A stretch of DNA of 64,000 nt from Volucribacter amazonae (GCF_029783845.1 NZ_LWID01000001.1:310001-374000), one strand, 5' to 3'. Numbered from the stretch's first letter, positions 1 through 9,659 are shown. Translations and numbers: made by a program. Notes: a model not told the origin generated them from the letters alone.

Positions 1-701
1 TTCAATTTGCTCAACTTGCCTTACAAGCCAAAGAACAACATTTTTTATTGAAAGACGGAAAAATGGAACAAAGTACAGAGGAAGAAGAAGGCTTTATTAA
101 TGCTGACTTATCATTAGTAACCAAAGAAAATTATTGGCAAAACAAACCATTAGGTGAAATAACATTTTTGGTGAGTTTGAAACACTTAGAAAAACAAGCC
201 TTTGTTGATCTTGCACAATTACCGAATAGCAAGCAATTTACCGAAAAAGAGCTTTCTATCTATAAACAAGCAAAGAGAAAAATTTGGCGAAATCAACCGC
301 ACTTGATATTAAAATCTTCCTTTGAAAATACAGCGGGCAAACTAAAGGCAAAAGTTAATATAGAATTATCCAAATTTCAGCAGAGACGCTCCAAATTGTT
401 AGATTTATTTAAACAATTTGAGATTTTGCTTGATTTAGATAAAGGAGCATTAGAACAATATTCCACCATTTTGCATCAAAATATTTATAATTTATCGGAG
501 CAACAAGCTCAACGAGAAACTCAATTAATCTCAGAGGTACTTGATAATTTACAAGCAGATAATTTGATTGTTAATAAAGATAATGAAGTAAAAGTAAGCT
601 TGATTTTAGAGGATGACGAAATGAAACTCAATGGCGAACCTCTGTCAGAACAAGTCGCACAAAAATTATTGTATGAATTATTGTATCCTTTAATGAATTG
701 A
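1..701 (+). CDS. DUF945/YdgA-like protein, C-terminal part (5' end outside window)
   Basis: The reading frame is open from the first bases of the window to the stop at 701, so only the C-terminal ~230 residues are present. An internal TTG at 48 is the first start-like codon but is not a credible start, because the frame continues upstream. The protein is rich in Lys, Gln and Glu, with an amphipathic helical middle and the ending PLSEQVAQKLLYELLYPLMN. This resembles the C-terminus of the YdgA/DUF945 family of periplasmic or inner-membrane-anchored proteins of unknown function in enterobacteria and Pasteurellaceae. The assignment rests on general resemblance, not on a diagnostic motif. mltB follows 43 bp downstream on the same strand. 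Confidence 0.55.
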   Translation, partial: QFAQLALQAKEQHFLLKDGKMEQSTEEEEGFINADLSLVTKENYWQNKPLGEITFLVSLKHLEKQAFVDLAQLPNSKQFTEKELSIYKQAKRKIWRNQPHLILKSSFENTAGKLKAKVNIELSKFQQRRSKLLDLFKQFEILLDLDKGALEQYSTILHQNIYNLSEQQAQRETQLISEVLDNLQADNLIVNKDNEVKVSLILEDDEMKLNGEPLSEQVAQKLLYELLYPLMN

Positions 702-744
702 AACGACTATATTTATCATTTATCAAAATTTTATTGAGGAAACT

Positions 745-1830
745 ATGCGTTTAGCCAAAACCTTTATCCCTTGTGTTTTAAGCACATTATTATGGGCTTG
801 CAGTAGCCAACCTAAAGTTCAACCTCTTGATCCACAAGCGGTTTATCCAAATTCACGAGAATTACATTACTTTGCCGATTATGTAGACTTTCTAAAACGC
901 AAAGCCGCAGGACAAGGCGTATCTAGCCAAACATTGCAAACTAACCAAGATATTCGCTATATTCAACAAGCGGTGGATCTTGATCGCAAACAAGCGGCAC
1001 GCCCCCGCCGAGATCCTAGCCAACCAAGAGTTGCCAATCCGAATGGGGCAACTAATTACCTTAAACGAGTTTTAACCAATAATAAAGTGGAAGTAGCAAA
1101 CCGCCGTTATGCAGGCGTGCAATCCCATTTAAAGCGTGCGAGCCAAAAATATGGCGTACAACCTGAATATTTAATGGCGTTATGGGGAATGGAGAGCAGT
1201 TTTGGTTATTATCAAGGTAATTATGATGTGTTATCAGTATTAGCCACTTTGGCATTTGAAGGACGGCGAGAAACCTTATTTAGCCAAGAGTTTATTAATG
1301 CCATGAAAATGCTAGAACAAGGAGATATTACCCGCGAGAATATGTTAGGTTCTTGGGCTGGAGCAATGGGACAAACGCAATTTATGCCCACTTCTTATTT
1401 AAATTATGCCGTTGATGGCAATAATGATGGTGTAAAAAATATTTGGCAAGATCCTGCCGATGTATTTGCTTCCATTGCGAATTATTTATCCACTGTGGGC
1501 TGGAATGCCAATTTACCTTGGGGTGTAGAAGTAGAAATTAATGGAGATTTACCATTGGATTTAGCTGGCACTGAACCCCATAAATCCCTCTCTTTACAGG
1601 CTTGGCAAGCACAAGGTATTAGGTTAAAAACCCATAGTTTACAGGAATTACAAAAGTGGAATACCTTAGCCAAAGCAGATTTATGGTTAATTCGCCCTGA
1701 TAAAGAAAAAGGACGAGCCTTTTTGGTTTCCAATAATTTTAGAACATTATTAGATTGGAACCGTTCAAATTATTTTGCCTTAAGTATTGGTATGTTTGCC
1801 GATCGTATTCAACAAGGTATTAAAGATTAG
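745..1830 (+). CDS. mltB: lytic murein transglycosylase B
   Basis: 361 aa. The N-terminus is a lipoprotein signal with lipobox LLWAC (Cys at residue 19), predicting an outer-membrane-anchored periplasmic enzyme. The transglycosylase domain follows: ALWGMESSFG (residues ~145-155) carries the catalytic Glu of the MltB family, and SWAGAMGQTQFMPTSY (~203-218) is the strongly conserved substrate-groove motif. MltB cleaves the MurNAc-GlcNAc bond of peptidoglycan and forms 1,6-anhydro-MurNAc ends during wall turnover. Length agrees with E. coli MltB (361 aa). An AGGAA ribosome site precedes the ATG. It runs convergently toward the mutarotase gene, with an uptake signal just after its stop (1851-1860). 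Confidence 0.93.
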   Translation: MRLAKTFIPCVLSTLLWACSSQPKVQPLDPQAVYPNSRELHYFADYVDFLKRKAAGQGVSSQTLQTNQDIRYIQQAVDLDRKQAARPRRDPSQPRVANPNGATNYLKRVLTNNKVEVANRRYAGVQSHLKRASQKYGVQPEYLMALWGMESSFGYYQGNYDVLSVLATLAFEGRRETLFSQEFINAMKMLEQGDITRENMLGSWAGAMGQTQFMPTSYLNYAVDGNNDGVKNIWQDPADVFASIANYLSTVGWNANLPWGVEVEINGDLPLDLAGTEPHKSLSLQAWQAQGIRLKTHSLQELQKWNTLAKADLWLIRPDKEKGRAFLVSNNFRTLLDWNRSNYFALSIGMFADRIQQGIKD

Positions 1831-2023
1831 TACGCTATTGATTTTAAATTAAAGTGCGGTTAGTTTTTTAAGTATTTTTACTAGTGTTTTTTCTCCATTG
1901 GGTAAGCGACTTCTTTATTATTATAAATAAAATAAGTTGTCCCCTTTGATAAAGGAGCTATAACTATTAGCAAATTGGAAAAGATTAAAAAATCTCACAA
2001 TCCACCGCACTTTAAATGAAATA

Positions 2024-2848
2024 TTAATGATTTTCCACACTGATACTTAATTTCACACATTCCCCTATGGCGAGTGGCTGATGAATTCTGGCGGTTTCTA
2101 GGCAAAGCATAGATTGATATGCCTGCTCGTTCATGGCACTGGTAGGTTTATGCCAAGGATTCCATAATACCATATCGCTAGCGTGATGATGTTCAAGTTG
2201 AATGGTGCGTTGCCAGCCTTGATCGTGGATTGCATTATGACAAATGTCTTGAGCAGGATAGATGCAATCTACATTTTGCTCAATTTGTCGCGGAGTTGCC
2301 ACGTTTTCTTGTTTCTGAGTAAGGCTATTAAAACAAGTTTCGCCTAATCCTTGAATGTAAGTTTGTTGAATATGGCTGACTTGAAAATAGCTATGCAGGG
2401 CAAGTTGTGCGTTAGCTTGGGCATGGTTAATAAATTCAAGTTCACATTTGTCACTAAAAGTAAAACAAATTTCCGCTTGTAATTGTTGTTCTAAAAATAA
2501 TTGAAAAACTAACCGCACTTTGTCTTTACTAATGTCGTATTGTTTAAGTTGCCATAAACTAATGCGAGCAAAGCCATGGGCAGGTGTGCCATTATTATTA
2601 AACCAAGGAAAACAAAGAGGGATACCACCTCGAATCGCTTTGCCTTGTTGATAAGGTTCAATATCGCTTAACCAAAGTACGGGCTGTTTAGCGTGAGTAG
2701 GTTGCCATTGCAATAATTGAGCCCCCTGCAAGGCAATTAAGGCTGTACCAACGGAATGAGAAAGTTTAAGGCATTGTAATTGGTTAATTTGAATTAGTTG
2801 CAATTCAGGGCTGAGGTTTGCAATGATTGAAAAATGGTTATTTAGCAT
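2024..2848 (-). CDS. D-hexose-6-phosphate mutarotase (YeaD family)
   Basis: 274 aa, soluble, aldose-1-epimerase fold. Recognisable motifs are AIRGGIPLCFPWFNNNG (residues ~71-87), HGFARISLW (~90-98), ALHSYFQV (~145-152) and the late VLWNPWHK (~227-234), all typical of the YeaD/YMR099C glucose-6-phosphate 1-epimerases. The family interconverts alpha and beta anomers of hexose 6-phosphates. The conserved HGFAR His and HSYF His are present. It is divergent from yoaA, with 81 bp between the two start codons. The ORF contains several copies of the uptake signal. Confidence 0.85.
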   Translation of the reverse strand: MLNNHFSIIANLSPELQLIQINQLQCLKLSHSVGTALIALQGAQLLQWQPTHAKQPVLWLSDIEPYQQGKAIRGGIPLCFPWFNNNGTPAHGFARISLWQLKQYDISKDKVRLVFQLFLEQQLQAEICFTFSDKCELEFINHAQANAQLALHSYFQVSHIQQTYIQGLGETCFNSLTQKQENVATPRQIEQNVDCIYPAQDICHNAIHDQGWQRTIQLEHHHASDMVLWNPWHKPTSAMNEQAYQSMLCLETARIHQPLAIGECVKLSISVENH

Positions 2849-2929
2849 GATTTATCCTTATACTGTTCTTTTATTCAGTGTATTTAGGTATAATACTCTA
2901 ATTTTTTGGGAAAGCAATTTGAAATACCT

Positions 2930-4849
2930 ATGGTTAATATTGATAATGTCCAGTCTGTTTTTGCACCGCAAGGGGTGTTAAGCCGTAATATCAGCGCATT
3001 TCGTCCACGAGCGGAACAGTTGGAAATGGCGTTGGCAGTGGAAAAAACCATTAAACAGCATGGGACGTTAGTGGTAGAGGCAGGTACAGGTACAGGCAAA
3101 ACCTTTGCTTATCTTGCCCCTGCCTTATTGGCAAAGAAAAAAACCATTGTTTCCACAGGATCTAAAAATTTACAGGATCAGTTGTTTAATCGTGATCTGC
3201 CTACCATAAAAAAAGCGTTAAATTACCAAGGAAAAATTGCGTTATTAAAAGGACGAGCCAACTATTTATGTTTAGAACGGCTAGCACAATTAACCAGTCA
3301 AGGGGTTGTGGGAGATCGTTCGGTGTTGGCGGATTTGGCAAAGGTAACTAAATGGAGTACAGCAACCAAAACAGGGGATTTAATTGAATGTGTGGAGCTT
3401 GCTGAAGATAGTCCGTTATTACCTCAACTTACTAGCACAACGGAAAGCTGTTTAGGTAGTGATTGCCCTAATTATGCTGATTGTTATGTGGCATTAGCAC
3501 GCAAAAAGGCAATGAATGCGGATTTGGTGGTGGTAAATCATCATTTGTTTTTTGCCGATATGGCCGTGAAAGAAAGTGGATTTGGCGAGCTTATTCCCAA
3601 TGCGGAAGTGATTATTTTTGATGAAGCACACCAGTTACCGGATATTGCTAGCCAATATTTTGGGCAATCATTAACCGCACGCCAACTCAATGATTTATGT
3701 AAAGATATTACGGTGGTGCATCGTACCGAGCTTAAAGATTTAGCCCAACTGGGAGCGGGGGCAGATCAATTACTCAAGGCAATACAAGATTTTCGTTTAT
3801 TATTGGGTGAGGGCAATCAGCGAGGAAATTGGCGACAGCTTTTGCAACAAGGGGCAATACAAAAAGGGCTAGCTTGGTTGCAACAACGTTTAGATTTTTT
3901 AACGGAAGTGATTAAACAGGCGTTGGGGCGTTCGCAGACCTTAGATAATATTTTTGAGCGGATTAATAATATTGGTACGCTGTTACAACGTTTAGCCCAA
4001 ACGGAAATCACAGGCTATTGTTATTGGTATGAAACTATGGGACGTTATTTTGCCTTGCATATAACGCCCTTAACAGTAGCGGATAAATTTAGTCAGCAAA
4101 TGACTGCCCAAAAAGCCAGTTGGATCTTTACTTCTGCTACTTTAGAAGTGGGCGGCGATTTTGAACATTTTTGTCAGCGTATGGGCATTGAGCAAGCAAC
4201 TAAACAAATTTTGCCTAGCCCTTTTAATTATCCTGAACAGGCAATGCTATGTGTTCCTCGGTTTTTACCAAATTTAAATCAAAAACACACCGCACTTCAA
4301 CTGGGCAAAATGCTGTTGCCTGTGATTGAGGCAAATCAGGGGCGTTGTTTTGTTTTATGTACCTCTTACGCGATGATGCGTGCGTTAGCGGATTATTTTC
4401 GTCAGCATAGTTCATTGGATATTTTGTTACAGGGCGAAATGGTTAAACCTAAATTATTAGCTCAATTTGTGCAACAACCCCATTCTGTTTTAGTGGCGAC
4501 TTCAAGTTTTTGGGAAGGGGTTGATGTGCGAGGCGATAGTTTGTCCTTAGTGATTATTGATAAATTGCCTTTTACTGCCCCTGATGAACCTTTGTTAAAA
4601 GCTCGTATGGAAGATTGCCGTTTGCAAGGTGGCGAGCCTTTTTATGATATTCAAATTCCTGAGGCGGTAATTACTCTAAAACAGGGGGTAGGACGTTTAA
4701 TTCGTGATATTACCGATCGAGGAGCAGTGATTATTTGTGATAGTCGCTTAGTTATGCGAAACTATGGCGGTATTTTTTTACGCAGTTTGCCCAATGCGAA
4801 ACGCACCAGAGATTTGGAACAGTTAATTGATTTTTTACAACAAAAATAA
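2930..4849 (+). CDS. yoaA: ATP-dependent DNA helicase YoaA (DinG/XPD family)
   Basis: About 639 aa from the ATG at 2930. An in-frame TTG at 2906 is possible but lacks a good ribosome site. Superfamily 2 helicase: Walker A EAGTGTGKT (residues ~50), Walker B DEAHQLPD (~236), motif III-like TSATLE (~405), and motif VI QGVGRLIRD near the C-terminus. Four cysteines between Walker A and the DEAH box (CLERL, then CLGSDCPNYADC) fit the XPD-type 4Fe-4S cluster. YoaA is a 5'-3' helicase; in E. coli it works with a DNA polymerase III chi subunit in damage tolerance. tsaB follows after 15 bp, the same arrangement as in other Pasteurellaceae, so the two are probably co-transcribed. Confidence 0.9.
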   Translation: MVNIDNVQSVFAPQGVLSRNISAFRPRAEQLEMALAVEKTIKQHGTLVVEAGTGTGKTFAYLAPALLAKKKTIVSTGSKNLQDQLFNRDLPTIKKALNYQGKIALLKGRANYLCLERLAQLTSQGVVGDRSVLADLAKVTKWSTATKTGDLIECVELAEDSPLLPQLTSTTESCLGSDCPNYADCYVALARKKAMNADLVVVNHHLFFADMAVKESGFGELIPNAEVIIFDEAHQLPDIASQYFGQSLTARQLNDLCKDITVVHRTELKDLAQLGAGADQLLKAIQDFRLLLGEGNQRGNWRQLLQQGAIQKGLAWLQQRLDFLTEVIKQALGRSQTLDNIFERINNIGTLLQRLAQTEITGYCYWYETMGRYFALHITPLTVADKFSQQMTAQKASWIFTSATLEVGGDFEHFCQRMGIEQATKQILPSPFNYPEQAMLCVPRFLPNLNQKHTALQLGKMLLPVIEANQGRCFVLCTSYAMMRALADYFRQHSSLDILLQGEMVKPKLLAQFVQQPHSVLVATSSFWEGVDVRGDSLSLVIIDKLPFTAPDEPLLKARMEDCRLQGGEPFYDIQIPEAVITLKQGVGRLIRDITDRGAVIICDSRLVMRNYGGIFLRSLPNAKRTRDLEQLIDFLQQK

Positions 4850-4864
4850 ACAACAGAGAACCTT

Positions 4865-5569
4865 ATGACAACATTACTTGCACTTGATACTTCTACTGAG
4901 GCTTGTTCAGTAGCGTTACTTTATAACAATGAAATTACCCATTTTGATGAACTGGCTCAACGTACCCATACCCAACGAATTTTACCCTTAATTGATCAGT
5001 TATTGGCACAATCTGCTATTCAGCTTAATCAAGTTGATGCTCTTGTATTTGGGCGAGGACCGGGTAGTTTTACTGGGGTAAGAGTTGGGGCAGGTATTGC
5101 ACAGGGATTGGCTTTTGGGGCAGACTTACCCGTTATCCCTATTTCTAATTTAACCGCAATGGCACAGGCGGCTTATGAACAATATCAAGCCACCAATGTG
5201 CTAGCGGCGATTGATGCCAGAATGAATGAAGTGTATTTTTCGCAATTAACTCAAGTCCAGTCTGAAAAAGGATTTTCTGTTTGGCAAGCGGATATTGCAG
5301 AAGTAGTCATTAAACCTGAACAATTAGTTATGAATCTGGCTGATGATCTTTCGTCAGCTTATAAGGTGGGGACGGGCTGGCAGGCTTATCCACAACTGGC
5401 AGAAATCTCAGCTATAACCACAGAGATTTTACTGCCTTCAGCACGTTATATGTTGCCATTAGCTTTGCCTTTATGGCAACAACAAGCCTTTATTCGTGCT
5501 GAGCAAATTGAACCAGTTTATTTACGCAATGAAGTAACTTGGCAAAAATTACCGGGGCGAGAAAGTTAA
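4865..5569 (+). CDS. tsaB: tRNA threonylcarbamoyladenosine biosynthesis protein TsaB
   Basis: 234 aa, ASKHA-fold protein. The N-terminal phosphate-like loop LALDTSTEACSVALL and GRGPGSFTGVRVGAGIAQGLA (residues ~62-82) are TsaB signatures. TsaB is the scaffold partner of TsaD in the t6A37 tRNA modification complex (TsaB-TsaD-TsaE); it is not itself the catalytic subunit. Length matches E. coli TsaB (231 aa). It sits 15 bp after yoaA with an AGAGAA ribosome site. After the stop there are about 100 bp with no gene before fadD. Confidence 0.93.
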   Translation: MTTLLALDTSTEACSVALLYNNEITHFDELAQRTHTQRILPLIDQLLAQSAIQLNQVDALVFGRGPGSFTGVRVGAGIAQGLAFGADLPVIPISNLTAMAQAAYEQYQATNVLAAIDARMNEVYFSQLTQVQSEKGFSVWQADIAEVVIKPEQLVMNLADDLSSAYKVGTGWQAYPQLAEISAITTEILLPSARYMLPLALPLWQQQAFIRAEQIEPVYLRNEVTWQKLPGRES

Positions 5570-5672
5570 GGTTTATATGGTCTATCTTCTTTTTTCTCTA
5601 CAAGCATTAATTTGTATTCATGAAAAGAACAAGGTAAACTCTCGCCGATAATAAAAACAAAAAGGATTGATT

Positions 5673-7364
5673 ATGGAAAAACGTTGGCTAAAAAATTATC
5701 CGCAAAATGTGGCACAGGAAATTGATACGAAAAACTATACTTCCTTGCTTGATATGTTTGAAAATGCAGTGCGTAGCCACCCTGATCGTGCCGCTTATAT
5801 TAATATGGGGCAAGTGCTAACTTTCCGTAAATTAGAAGAACGTAGCCGAGCTTTTGCCGCTTATTTACAAAATGAATTAAAACTTAATAAAGGCGATAGA
5901 GTGGCGTTAATGATGCCGAATTTATTGCAATATCCCATTGCGTTATTTGGGATTTTGCGAGCGGGTATGACAGTGGTTAATGTTAATCCCTTATATACCC
6001 CGAGAGAATTAGAACACCAATTACAAGATAGCGGTGCAACGGCGATTGTGATTGTTTCTAACTTTGCCTCAACGTTAGAGCAAGTGGTGTTTAATACCCA
6101 AGTTAAGCATGTTATTTTAACCCGAATGGGCGATCAACTTTCCTTTGGTAAGCGAACCTTAGTGAATTTTGTGGTGAAGTATGTAAAAAAACTAGTGCCT
6201 AAATATAAACTGCCTCACGCTGCAACCTTTAGAGAAGTGTTAAGCATTGGTAAACACCGTCAATATGTTAGACCTGATCTTGAACGCAACGATTTGGCAT
6301 TTTTACAATATACAGGGGGAACAACAGGGGTAGCGAAAGGGGCAATGTTATCCCATGGTAATATTATTACCAATGTATTTCAATCCAAATGGTTTGCAGA
6401 GCCTTTTGTGGGCGACAATAAATTGAGCCGTAAAGCGGTTATTGCTTTACCCCTTTATCATATTTTTGCTTTAACTACCAACTGCCTATTATTTTTAGAG
6501 CTTGGTATTACTGGGGTGCTAATTACCAATCCACGTGATATTGATAGCTTTGTCAAAGAATTGCGTAAATATCCTATAGTGGCGATTACGGGCGTAAATA
6601 CCCTGTTTAATGCCTTACTGAATAATGAAAGTTTTCGTGAACTAGATTTTTCCGCCCTTAAATTAACGGTTGGCGGCGGTATGTCGGTGCAACAAGCGGT
6701 TGCAACCCGTTGGCAACAAGTAACGGGGTGCAATATTATGGAGGGCTATGGTATGACCGAATGTTCGCCATTAATTGCCGCTTGTCCTATTAATATGACC
6801 AAACATAATGGCAGTATTGGCGTGCCTGTACCGAATACGGATATTAAAATTTTAAAAGACGATGGCACAGAAGCCGAATTAGGGGAAGCCGGGGAACTTT
6901 GGGTTAAAGGCGAACAAGTAATGCTAGGGTATTGGCAGCGTCCTAAAGCAACAGAAGAAGTGCTTAAAGAGGGTTGGATTGCCACTGGCGATATTGTGCT
7001 AATGGACGAACATTATCATTTACGCATTGTGGACCGCAAAAAAGATATGATCTTGGTGTCGGGCTTTAATGTTTATCCGAATGAAATTGAAGACGTGGTA
7101 ATGCTTAATTATAAAGTGGCTGAAGTCGTGGCGATTGGTGTACCTCACGAAGTGTCAGGCGAAGTCGTTAAAATCTTTGTAGTGAAAAATGATGAAAGCC
7201 TCACACGAGATGAGTTGCGTAAACATTGTCGCCAACATTTAACAGGCTATAAAATTCCGAAAGAAATTGAATTTCGTAGTGAATTACCAAAATCAAATGT
7301 AGGAAAAATTTTACGTCGCGTATTGCGTGATGAAGAATTAGCTAAACATCGCCAAACAGACTAA
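5673..7364 (+). CDS. fadD: long-chain-fatty-acid--CoA ligase
   Basis: 563 aa from the ATG at 5673, which has AAAGGA at 5661-5666 as ribosome site; the in-frame TTG at 5667 is too close to that site. Adenylate-forming enzyme: AMP-binding motif YTGGTTGVAKGAMLSHGN (residues ~213-230), GYGMTECSP (~360), ATGDI and the linker IVDRKKDMILVSGFNVYPNEIED (~445-467). The C-terminal Lys motif PKSNVGKILRRVLR is intact. The enzyme activates long-chain fatty acids to acyl-CoA at the inner membrane. It stands as a single gene followed by a hairpin terminator (7372-7398). Confidence 0.92.
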   Translation: MEKRWLKNYPQNVAQEIDTKNYTSLLDMFENAVRSHPDRAAYINMGQVLTFRKLEERSRAFAAYLQNELKLNKGDRVALMMPNLLQYPIALFGILRAGMTVVNVNPLYTPRELEHQLQDSGATAIVIVSNFASTLEQVVFNTQVKHVILTRMGDQLSFGKRTLVNFVVKYVKKLVPKYKLPHAATFREVLSIGKHRQYVRPDLERNDLAFLQYTGGTTGVAKGAMLSHGNIITNVFQSKWFAEPFVGDNKLSRKAVIALPLYHIFALTTNCLLFLELGITGVLITNPRDIDSFVKELRKYPIVAITGVNTLFNALLNNESFRELDFSALKLTVGGGMSVQQAVATRWQQVTGCNIMEGYGMTECSPLIAACPINMTKHNGSIGVPVPNTDIKILKDDGTEAELGEAGELWVKGEQVMLGYWQRPKATEEVLKEGWIATGDIVLMDEHYHLRIVDRKKDMILVSGFNVYPNEIEDVVMLNYKVAEVVAIGVPHEVSGEVVKIFVVKNDESLTRDELRKHCRQHLTGYKIPKEIEFRSELPKSNVGKILRRVLRDEELAKHRQTD

Positions 7365-7371
7365 ACCAAGA

Positions 7372-7398
7372 TGGCGAGGTAACTCGCCACCGTTTTTT
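7372..7398 (+). terminator. fadD terminator
   Basis: Just after the fadD stop, TGGCGAG (7372-7378) pairs with CTCGCCA (7383-7389) around a GTAA loop. A CCG and six T follow. This fits a rho-independent terminator for fadD, although the T run starts four bases after the stem. Confidence 0.75.
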
Positions 7399-7423
7399 CT
7401 TTTAAAATCATCGTATTTACATT

Positions 7424-8578
7424 ATGTGCATAAAAGAATTACAAAACCCACCGCACTTTAAACTTATTGATAATGACCAACAATTAGCGGAAATTTGTGC
7501 CTTAGCTCAAACCAAAACCTTACTTGCATTGGATACAGAGTTTATTCGTGTGCGAAGCTATTACCCTAAATTAGGACTTATCCAACTCTATGACGGAGAA
7601 CGATTAAGCCTGATTGATCCAAGCAAAATCAGCGATTTCTCGCCATTATTGGCATTATTTAATCACCCAAATATCCTCAAGGTACTGCACGCTTGTTCAG
7701 AGGATTTGGCAGTGTTTTATCATTATTTTAAGGTATTACCACAGCCCTTATGTGATACCCAAGTCATGGCAAAATTCTTAGATTTTCCGCAATCTACGGG
7801 CTTTGCTAATTTAGTGCAACATTATTTTTCTCTTGTATTAGACAAATCCCCCGCTCGCACAGATTGGTTAGCTAGACCATTGACGGAGACCCAGCTAAGT
7901 TATGCGGCGGCTGACGTATGGTATCTATTGCCCTTATATCAAAGAATGTGGCAAGATTTACAACAAACGCCTTGGCAATCCGCATTAACCAATGATTGTG
8001 AACAATTACTTGAAAAATGCCAAAAATTTGATGATCCTGACACCGCCTATATTGCCATATCAAATAGCTGGAAACTTTCCCCTCTTGAGCTAATGCGATT
8101 AAAATTATTAGCCAAATGGCGACAGCAAGAAGCGATAAAACGAGATCTCGCGGTAAATTTCGTGGTAAAGGGCGAACATCTCTGGTTACTGGCGAAATAC
8201 AATCCCAAAAACATTTCCGCTTTGTTAGAATTAGGATTGACACATCAAGAAGTGCGTTTGCATGGCAAAACAATGTTAAAGTTATTAGACCAAGTCAAAC
8301 ATATTCCCGCACAGGATTATCCAGACAAAATAGTACGATTAGCCGAAGATCCACGCTATAAAGCTGGATTAAAACGGCTACAACAAAAGCTAAAGCAAAT
8401 TACCCCAACAGATCTAAAACCTGAAGTAATTGCAAGTCGCCGAAGTTTAGAAAAACTGATGAAATGGCATTGGCATAAAACTCCGCAAGATAAATTACCC
8501 GAACTATTAAAAGGCTGGCGACAGCCTTTTGGCGAACAATTAATACAGGTGTTAGAGAGTAACTTAGAAAATAGGTAG
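7424..8578 (+). CDS. rnd: ribonuclease D
   Basis: 384 aa. DEDDy 3'-5' exonuclease domain: LALDTEFIRVRSYYP (Asp and Glu, residues ~34-48), VLHACSEDLAVFYHYF (~88-103), DTQVMAKFLD (~112-121) and SYAAADVWYLLPLY (Tyr and Asp, ~160-173). An HRDC domain follows (SWKLSPLELMRLKLLAKWRQQEA, ~217). RNase D trims tRNA 3' ends. No strong ribosome site is visible in front of the ATG. An uptake signal (ACCGCACTT, ~7450-7458) lies inside the coding start and encodes PHF. The gene ends at the edge of the AT-rich Rhs island. Confidence 0.92.
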   Translation: MCIKELQNPPHFKLIDNDQQLAEICALAQTKTLLALDTEFIRVRSYYPKLGLIQLYDGERLSLIDPSKISDFSPLLALFNHPNILKVLHACSEDLAVFYHYFKVLPQPLCDTQVMAKFLDFPQSTGFANLVQHYFSLVLDKSPARTDWLARPLTETQLSYAAADVWYLLPLYQRMWQDLQQTPWQSALTNDCEQLLEKCQKFDDPDTAYIAISNSWKLSPLELMRLKLLAKWRQQEAIKRDLAVNFVVKGEHLWLLAKYNPKNISALLELGLTHQEVRLHGKTMLKLLDQVKHIPAQDYPDKIVRLAEDPRYKAGLKRLQQKLKQITPTDLKPEVIASRRSLEKLMKWHWHKTPQDKLPELLKGWRQPFGEQLIQVLESNLENR

Positions 8579-8603
8579 GTTTTATAAATAAAGAGTATTT
8601 CGG

Positions 8604-8687
8604 AAAACGGCGAGGCTTTTCAGTCGCCGTTTATACTTAGCCTATTCTATTTTTAAAGAACAAATTTATTAATATTTATTTTCTAAT
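8604..8687 (-). repeat. cassette-tail repeat, copy 1
   Basis: This 84-bp segment holds the last codons of the 120-aa immunity gene (LENKY-stop), its 3' flank and the hairpin. It is about 90% identical to 9660-9743 by eye. A shorter related piece lies near 11694-11722. It marks the 3' boundary of an Rhs toxin/immunity cassette. Confidence 0.8.
8605..8632. terminator. bidirectional hairpin terminator at end of Rhs island
   Basis: AAACGGCGA (8605-8613) pairs perfectly with TCGCCGTTT (8624-8632). It lies between rnd (plus) and the last immunity gene (minus). Read on the minus strand the stem ends in TTTT. The same hairpin occurs at 9661-9688. Confidence 0.75.
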
Positions 8688-9031
8688 GAATTAAAAATAT
8701 CATGTAAATATTCTTGTTCTGGATCATTCAATAGAACTTTTGTTTTTTCTTTAATATAAAATAGTTCAAGATGCCCATGCTCATTATCAAAAGTTCTTAC
8801 ATCATCTATGATACAAAACAAACCAAACAGAGCTGTATCAGCAGTGAAAGATATAATTTTTTTTATCATTTCTTTGCTATTTTCATCTTGAGACTTGAAA
8901 AAATTAGACATTTCTACCAGATATTGTGGTGGTCTTCTTCCAGGGGGATCATTTAATAGTTTCAAAACACTATCACATGATCCTTTCACGATTAATTCAT
9001 TTAATATATTAACGAATTCTAATTGTGTCAT
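8669..9031 (-). CDS. probable immunity protein for the adjacent Rhs HNH-like toxin
   Basis: 120 aa, acidic, no signal peptide or membrane segment. It starts 9 bp after the stop of the Rhs toxin tip (9041-9658), with a good AGGAG ribosome site. The spacing and order are those of toxin-immunity pairs. I do not recognise a named immunity family. The middle part (residues ~60-75, DTALFGLFCIIDD) faintly resembles part of the 70-aa immunity candidate at 9761-9973, which would fit, since the two toxins beside them are paralogs. Function is inferred from position only. Confidence 0.6.
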   Translation of the reverse strand: MTQLEFVNILNELIVKGSCDSVLKLLNDPPGRRPPQYLVEMSNFFKSQDENSKEMIKKIISFTADTALFGLFCIIDDVRTFDNEHGHLELFYIKEKTKVLLNDPEQEYLHDIFNSLENKY

Positions 9032-9040
9032 TTAATACTC

Positions 9041-9658
9041 CTATTTTTTAAAACTATGTGGATACATTCTTTTATTTAAGTTAATTAATTCTTTAATTTT
9101 AGAATTAGGGGCTTTTGTATATTTTCTTAGATCTTTAATATCTTTAGCTAATAATTCTCTTGGCGAGCCTGAATACTTGCCTTTTACAGTAGGAATTAAT
9201 TTATGTTCTTCTACAGGAATAGCTATTGCTGGAGCAGTATTTCTATTATAATTAGGAATAACTTGATTGCCTGGGTGAGCTTGAACTACATGGTGAATAT
9301 CTAATTGATCTCCAGAAATAGAACGTTTTTTTAAATCATTATATGTGCCAACTTCATATTTTTGCACAGGATTTTTACATCCTGCCAATCCAAACCAATC
9401 CACCCAATCCAACGGATTAGCCACATAACTATAAGGCGTTTCGCCACCCAATAAACCAATCGGGTCAGAACATAAATAGCATGCAGTTTCAGGATCGTAG
9501 TAGCGGAAGCGGTTGTAGGCTAAGCCACTTTCTACATCATAATATTGTCCTGCAAAAAGCAGTTGTGGGTCAAGAGGTTGTGTTTTGCCATATTGGCTAA
9601 AGGTTAAACCCCATAACGATTGAGTTTCGGCTTGCCATTGTAGTTTGAAGGCTATCAA
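9041..9658 (-). CDS. orphan Rhs C-terminal toxin tip with HNH-like nuclease domain (cassette 3)
   Basis: 205 aa from a TTG. Residues ~1-90 are the end of an Rhs core: LLFAGQYYDVESGLAYNRF, RYYDPETACYLCSDPIGLL, then YSYVANPLDWVDWFGLAGC as the core/toxin border. The full Rhs cage gene (usually over 1000 aa) is absent, so this is a displaced tip. The toxin part (residues ~95-205) has LDIHHVVQ, NRNTAPAIAIP and SPRELLAKDIK, an HNH-like His-His arrangement, and is clearly related to the toxin at 10002-10418. A terminator repeat (9661-9688) lies directly in front of the start, so there is no obvious promoter and no N-terminal delivery module. It probably serves as a donor for recombination with a full-length rhs gene elsewhere. 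Confidence 0.75.
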   Translation of the reverse strand: MIAFKLQWQAETQSLWGLTFSQYGKTQPLDPQLLFAGQYYDVESGLAYNRFRYYDPETACYLCSDPIGLLGGETPYSYVANPLDWVDWFGLAGCKNPVQKYEVGTYNDLKKRSISGDQLDIHHVVQAHPGNQVIPNYNRNTAPAIAIPVEEHKLIPTVKGKYSGSPRELLAKDIKDLRKYTKAPNSKIKELINLNKRMYPHSFKK

Positions 9659-9659
9659 A